Shown: positions 62,401 through 64,000 of the stretch, piece by piece
Layout of the letters: each line of letters begins with the position of its first letter
Numbering within the stretch: the stretch's first letter is position 1
NCBI GenBank assembly: GCA_041402005.1
Contig: JAWKTB010000005.1
Coordinates: forward strand, 186,001-250,000
Reading direction: 5' to 3'
Source of the DNA: JAJRXR01 sp041402005
Lineage (GTDB): Bacteria; Planctomycetota; Phycisphaerae; Phycisphaerales; UBA1924
Length of the DNA stretch: 64,000 bases
Program-made: the position numbers and the translations under genes
The notes under the pieces: generated by a model
Databases searched by the model: none
What the model saw: only the letters and a program-made list of their open reading frames with translations
What the model was told of the DNA's origin: nothing

Positions 62401-62481
62401 GGCTATCCGCCGGACCTCTCCGAGGACGCAACCCAGCTGGTTCTGAAGCAGGCGGAGCTGTCCACGACGAATGGCGAGTGA
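59431..62481 (+). CDS. hsdR: Type I restriction endonuclease subunit
   Basis: 1016 residues from the ATG before DELGTELSASAWFELL. PD-(D/E)xK nuclease residues lie in KPDLTVFLNGIPIAVIELK (Asp139, Glu153, Lys155). The SF2 translocase has Walker A TQGSGKS (293-299), a DEAH box (MADEAHRSQYG) and motif VGFTGTP. A helical C-terminus docks on HsdM. It cuts DNA lacking methylation at the HsdS site. Confidence 0.95.
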   Translation: MDELGTELSASAWFELLRAKVILAADLDDEHRLDPGNVILRTPLSSAAEKFNPSIPADALDAALRTLTRPPHPTLIQNNRWFHTLLVDGVEVEYRDPKSGETRGGRARLVDYEHPEKNDLLVVRQLIVTGPSGKWIKPDLTVFLNGIPIAVIELKDPTDTEATLGVAIDQLHRYMATAPDLFVPNMALVVSDGILTRVGSITSGPDRFMPWRPPEGGQPTLEAVIRGLFEPRALLDYLRSCVVFEEDARGEIVKKIAGYHQFRAVRKTRRSVLDHLKPPSGEGDGRGGVIWHTQGSGKSLTMLMLAGALIREPNMANPTIVMITDRNDLDDQLFDTFAAGRALLRQDPIQAESRDHLKELLDRASGGVVFATIQKFEERGQNDPVSRRANIVVMADEAHRSQYGFVEGGALWMRRALPNATFVGFTGTPLERDDKNTIHVFGEYADVYDIRQAVEDGATKPLYYESRIVKLTVDDTGAAAAEAELERATAADASGEEVEDQIRIPLEALVGAQERIERLATFIVEHWEKRRAAMEGKAMVITMSRDIAARLYEAIRALRPEWHHPDDEKGSMKVVVTGTADDAEPLRSHVRTKAGRKRLAERFKNPDDDLRVAIVCDMWLTGFDVPCAHTMYLDKPLAGHNLMQAIARVNRVYGEKPGGLIVDLLGLADQLADALATYTQAGGTGEAVRQIQDEAVPAMQAAFEKLRDFFHGCDYEAALAADPQDVLPVYLRAIDHVFAQDDGWKRLRTLVKQLSAAFALAVPRPETEEVVDHLAFFQRVTAMIRKRLADDTGQNGRRRQRDVDAAVRQVIGGAVDADDVIDLFAAAGLDDARLDILSDEFLKRVAALEQKNLALETLRKLLDDQIRATERKNIVQSKKFREALEDAMLRYTNKAISTAELIARLIDLAKHLRDAQKHGEALGLSEEETAFYDALAENGSAKEIMKSDTLRLMARELAEMIKRMPKLDWTQRESVRATLRRNVRRMLARYGYPPDLSEDATQLVLKQAELSTTNGE

Positions 62482-62574
62482 ACATAGTGGCTCGTCCTTG
62501 CCTGAAGCAGGTGAGCGCGCTCTGGCAGAAGTTGATCCCGTCGAAGAGACCAGGGCGGGGCTGTTTTGCTGTAT

Positions 62575-64000
62575 CTAGTGGAAATCTCTTGAGGTTGCCG
62601 CGAGGCCAGCGAGTATTGCGTCGATCGCCTCGATCCGCTCGGCGTGCACGTGCACGACCTCTCCCTCCCGCTCGACCCGCCCGCCAACGAGCAGGGCCCG
62701 ACTCATCCGCACGACGCGGCGGAACTGCTCGTAGACCTTCGGCCAGATGACGAGGTTGGCGATGCCGGTCTCGTCCTCCAGCGTGACGAAGACGACGCCG
62801 GAGGCCGTGCCCGGGCGTTGGCGGACGAGGACAACACCAGCGACCAAGACGCGCCGACCCTGCGGGCACAGGAGGTCGCCGCGCAGCCCCTGGGCGGGGG
62901 TGACGCCTATGCGGTCGAGCTCGTCGCGGATGAAGGAGACCGGGTGGGCCTTCAGCGAGAGGCCGGTGCTGCCGTAGTCGTGGAAGACGCGGGCGCGAGC
63001 GTCGGCCGGGGGCAGGGCGCCGCCGCCCTCCTCGTCGGGCGCCTCCGACTGCTCAAAGAGGGGGAGCGGCGTGTCGCGCAGCGGCTTGACCGACCACAGC
63101 GCCGTGCGCCGGTCGAGGCCCATCGAGCCGAAGGCGTCAGCGGCGGCGAGGCGTTGCAGGGCGTGTACCGAGGCGCCGCTGGCGCGCCAGAGGGTTTGGA
63201 TAGATTCGAACGGCCCGCGGTCGCGGACGGCGGCCTCGATCTTCTCTGCGTCCGTCTCGCGCAACCCCTTGGTCAGCCGCATCCCAAGGCGGAGCGTCTC
63301 GCCGCCGTCCTCGAGCGTACAGTCCCACGCGCTGTGGTTCACGTCGATGGGCCGGACGGTGACGCCGTGGTCTCGCGCATCACGGACGATCTGGGCGGGC
63401 TGGTAGAAGCCCATCGGCTGGGAGTTGATGAGGGCGGCGGCGAACGCCGCCGGCTCGTAGCGCTTGAGCCAGGACGAGACGTACACGAGCAGGGCGAAGC
63501 TGGCCGCGTGCGACTCCGGGAAGCCGTACTCGCTGAATCCCTTGAGCTGCTCGAAGCAGCGCTCGGCGAAGTCCGGCGGGTAGCCGCGCTGGAGCATCCC
63601 CCCGATCAGCTCCTCCCGGAAACTCTCCAGGGTCTCGCTCTTGCGCCTCCACGCGGCCATTGCCCGGCGGAGCTTGTCCGCCTTGTCCGGCGAGAAGCCG
63701 GCGGCGACGATGGCGAGGCGCATCGCCTGCTCCTGGAACAGGGGCACCCCGAGCGTCCGCCCCAGCACCTCCTCGATGTCCTTGCTGGGATAGCTGACCG
63801 GCTCCTCGCCGCAGCGGCGCTTGAGGTAGGGGTGGACCATCTTGCCCTGGATGGGCCCCGGGCGGACGATCGCGACCTCGATCACCAGGTCGTAGAAGGT
63901 GGCGGGCTTGAGCCGCGGCAGCATCGACATCTGCGCCCGGCTCTCGATCTGGAACACCCCGACCGTGTCCGCGTGCTGGATCATCTCGTAGACCGCGGGG
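62575..64000 (-). CDS. dnaE2: Error-prone DNA polymerase III alpha subunit, C-terminal part (5' end outside window)
   Basis: About 475 codons on the minus strand, entering from the right edge (VYEMIQHADTVGVFQIESRA). It shows the end of the C-family polymerase palm/fingers (RPGPIQGKMVHPYLKR, GVPLFQEQAMRLAI), the GFSEYGFPESHAASFALLVY motif, a helix-hairpin-helix region and an OB fold (VFVTLEDETGIANLVIWPKV). The short C-terminus without a beta-clamp/tau tail fits DnaE2/ImuC, used in SOS mutagenesis with ImuA and ImuB, rather than DnaE1. Those partners would lie beyond the window. Confidence 0.92.
   Translation of the reverse strand, partial: PAVYEMIQHADTVGVFQIESRAQMSMLPRLKPATFYDLVIEVAIVRPGPIQGKMVHPYLKRRCGEEPVSYPSKDIEEVLGRTLGVPLFQEQAMRLAIVAAGFSPDKADKLRRAMAAWRRKSETLESFREELIGGMLQRGYPPDFAERCFEQLKGFSEYGFPESHAASFALLVYVSSWLKRYEPAAFAAALINSQPMGFYQPAQIVRDARDHGVTVRPIDVNHSAWDCTLEDGGETLRLGMRLTKGLRETDAEKIEAAVRDRGPFESIQTLWRASGASVHALQRLAAADAFGSMGLDRRTALWSVKPLRDTPLPLFEQSEAPDEEGGGALPPADARARVFHDYGSTGLSLKAHPVSFIRDELDRIGVTPAQGLRGDLLCPQGRRVLVAGVVLVRQRPGTASGVVFVTLEDETGIANLVIWPKVYEQFRRVVRMSRALLVGGRVEREGEVVHVHAERIEAIDAILAGLAATSRDFH

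Larger units (their letters stand above)
49569..62574. mobile_element. Integrative element at tRNA-Phe (right end not resolved)
   Basis: Left edge: tRNA-Phe with the integrase. Content: XRE protein, Toprim/RepA-like ATPase, two small HTH proteins, an unknown protein and a type I restriction operon. Base composition loses the strong G-over-C skew seen just to its left. I looked for a second copy of the tRNA 3' end (GGTTCAAGTCCGGCCCTGCC) up to 64 kb and did not find one, so the right edge is placed only by the return to a housekeeping gene (dnaE2); the element may be longer or the restriction operon may be chromosomal. Confidence 0.4.

Noticed and set aside
62482..62574. attR between hsdR and dnaE2
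   Set aside because: No match to the tRNA-Phe T-arm or acceptor sequence in this gap.

Overview
The window looks like chromosomal DNA of a high-GC planctomycete of the class Phycisphaerae. The best evidence is a set of secreted proteins ending in the paired 'ADLAEPFGxxDFSDVxAFL...GCP' tail, which I know as the GC-type dockerin of that group. Housekeeping genes (purD, metF, ahcY, asnB, dnaE2), an initiator tRNA and tRNA-Phe place it on the main replicon.

Layout. (1) 1-14.6 kb, all on the minus strand: a CzcCBA-type heavy-metal efflux operon cut by the left edge, a complete AcrAB-TolC-type tripartite pump, and an alpha/beta hydrolase; between pump and hydrolase lies a graveyard holding a partial hydrolase copy and a decayed AhpD-like start. 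(2) 15.3-39 kb: mostly chromosomal genes on both strands: tRNA-fMet, purD, a DUF4340-like protein, a C26 amidotransferase, metF, a LuxR-type regulator, a small PqiA/MCE pair, two paralogous GC-dockerin proteins, ahcY with an ArsR-methyltransferase regulator, a sulfotransferase, an oxidoreductase, an APC permease, an orphan peptide-ABC ATPase, and an IS200-like RAYT among its palindromic repeats. (3) 38.6-49.3 kb: asnB, an acetyltransferase, a lipoprotein, and a minus-strand cluster of GC-dockerin proteins, one of them a di-heme beta-propeller and one a pseudogene. (4) 49.5-62.5 kb: an integrative element at tRNA-Phe (integrase, XRE protein, Toprim/RepA-like ATPase, two small HTH proteins), an unrecognised protein, and a type I restriction operon hsdM-hsdS-abi-hsdR. 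(5) 62.6-64 kb: the 3' part of dnaE2.

Functional links. metF and the regulator/ahcY pair carry nearly identical inverted repeats over their promoters, so the methyl cycle genes here appear to form a SahR-like regulon. Six copies of one short palindrome are scattered over 25 kb, one inside the RAYT gene itself and one supplying the purD stop codon. On the plus strand C exceeds G from about 15 to 39 kb whatever the coding strand, then G exceeds C to about 49.5 kb; the switch is abrupt and lies inside asnB. The restriction operon has overlapping genes at every junction and includes an Abi_C-like gene.
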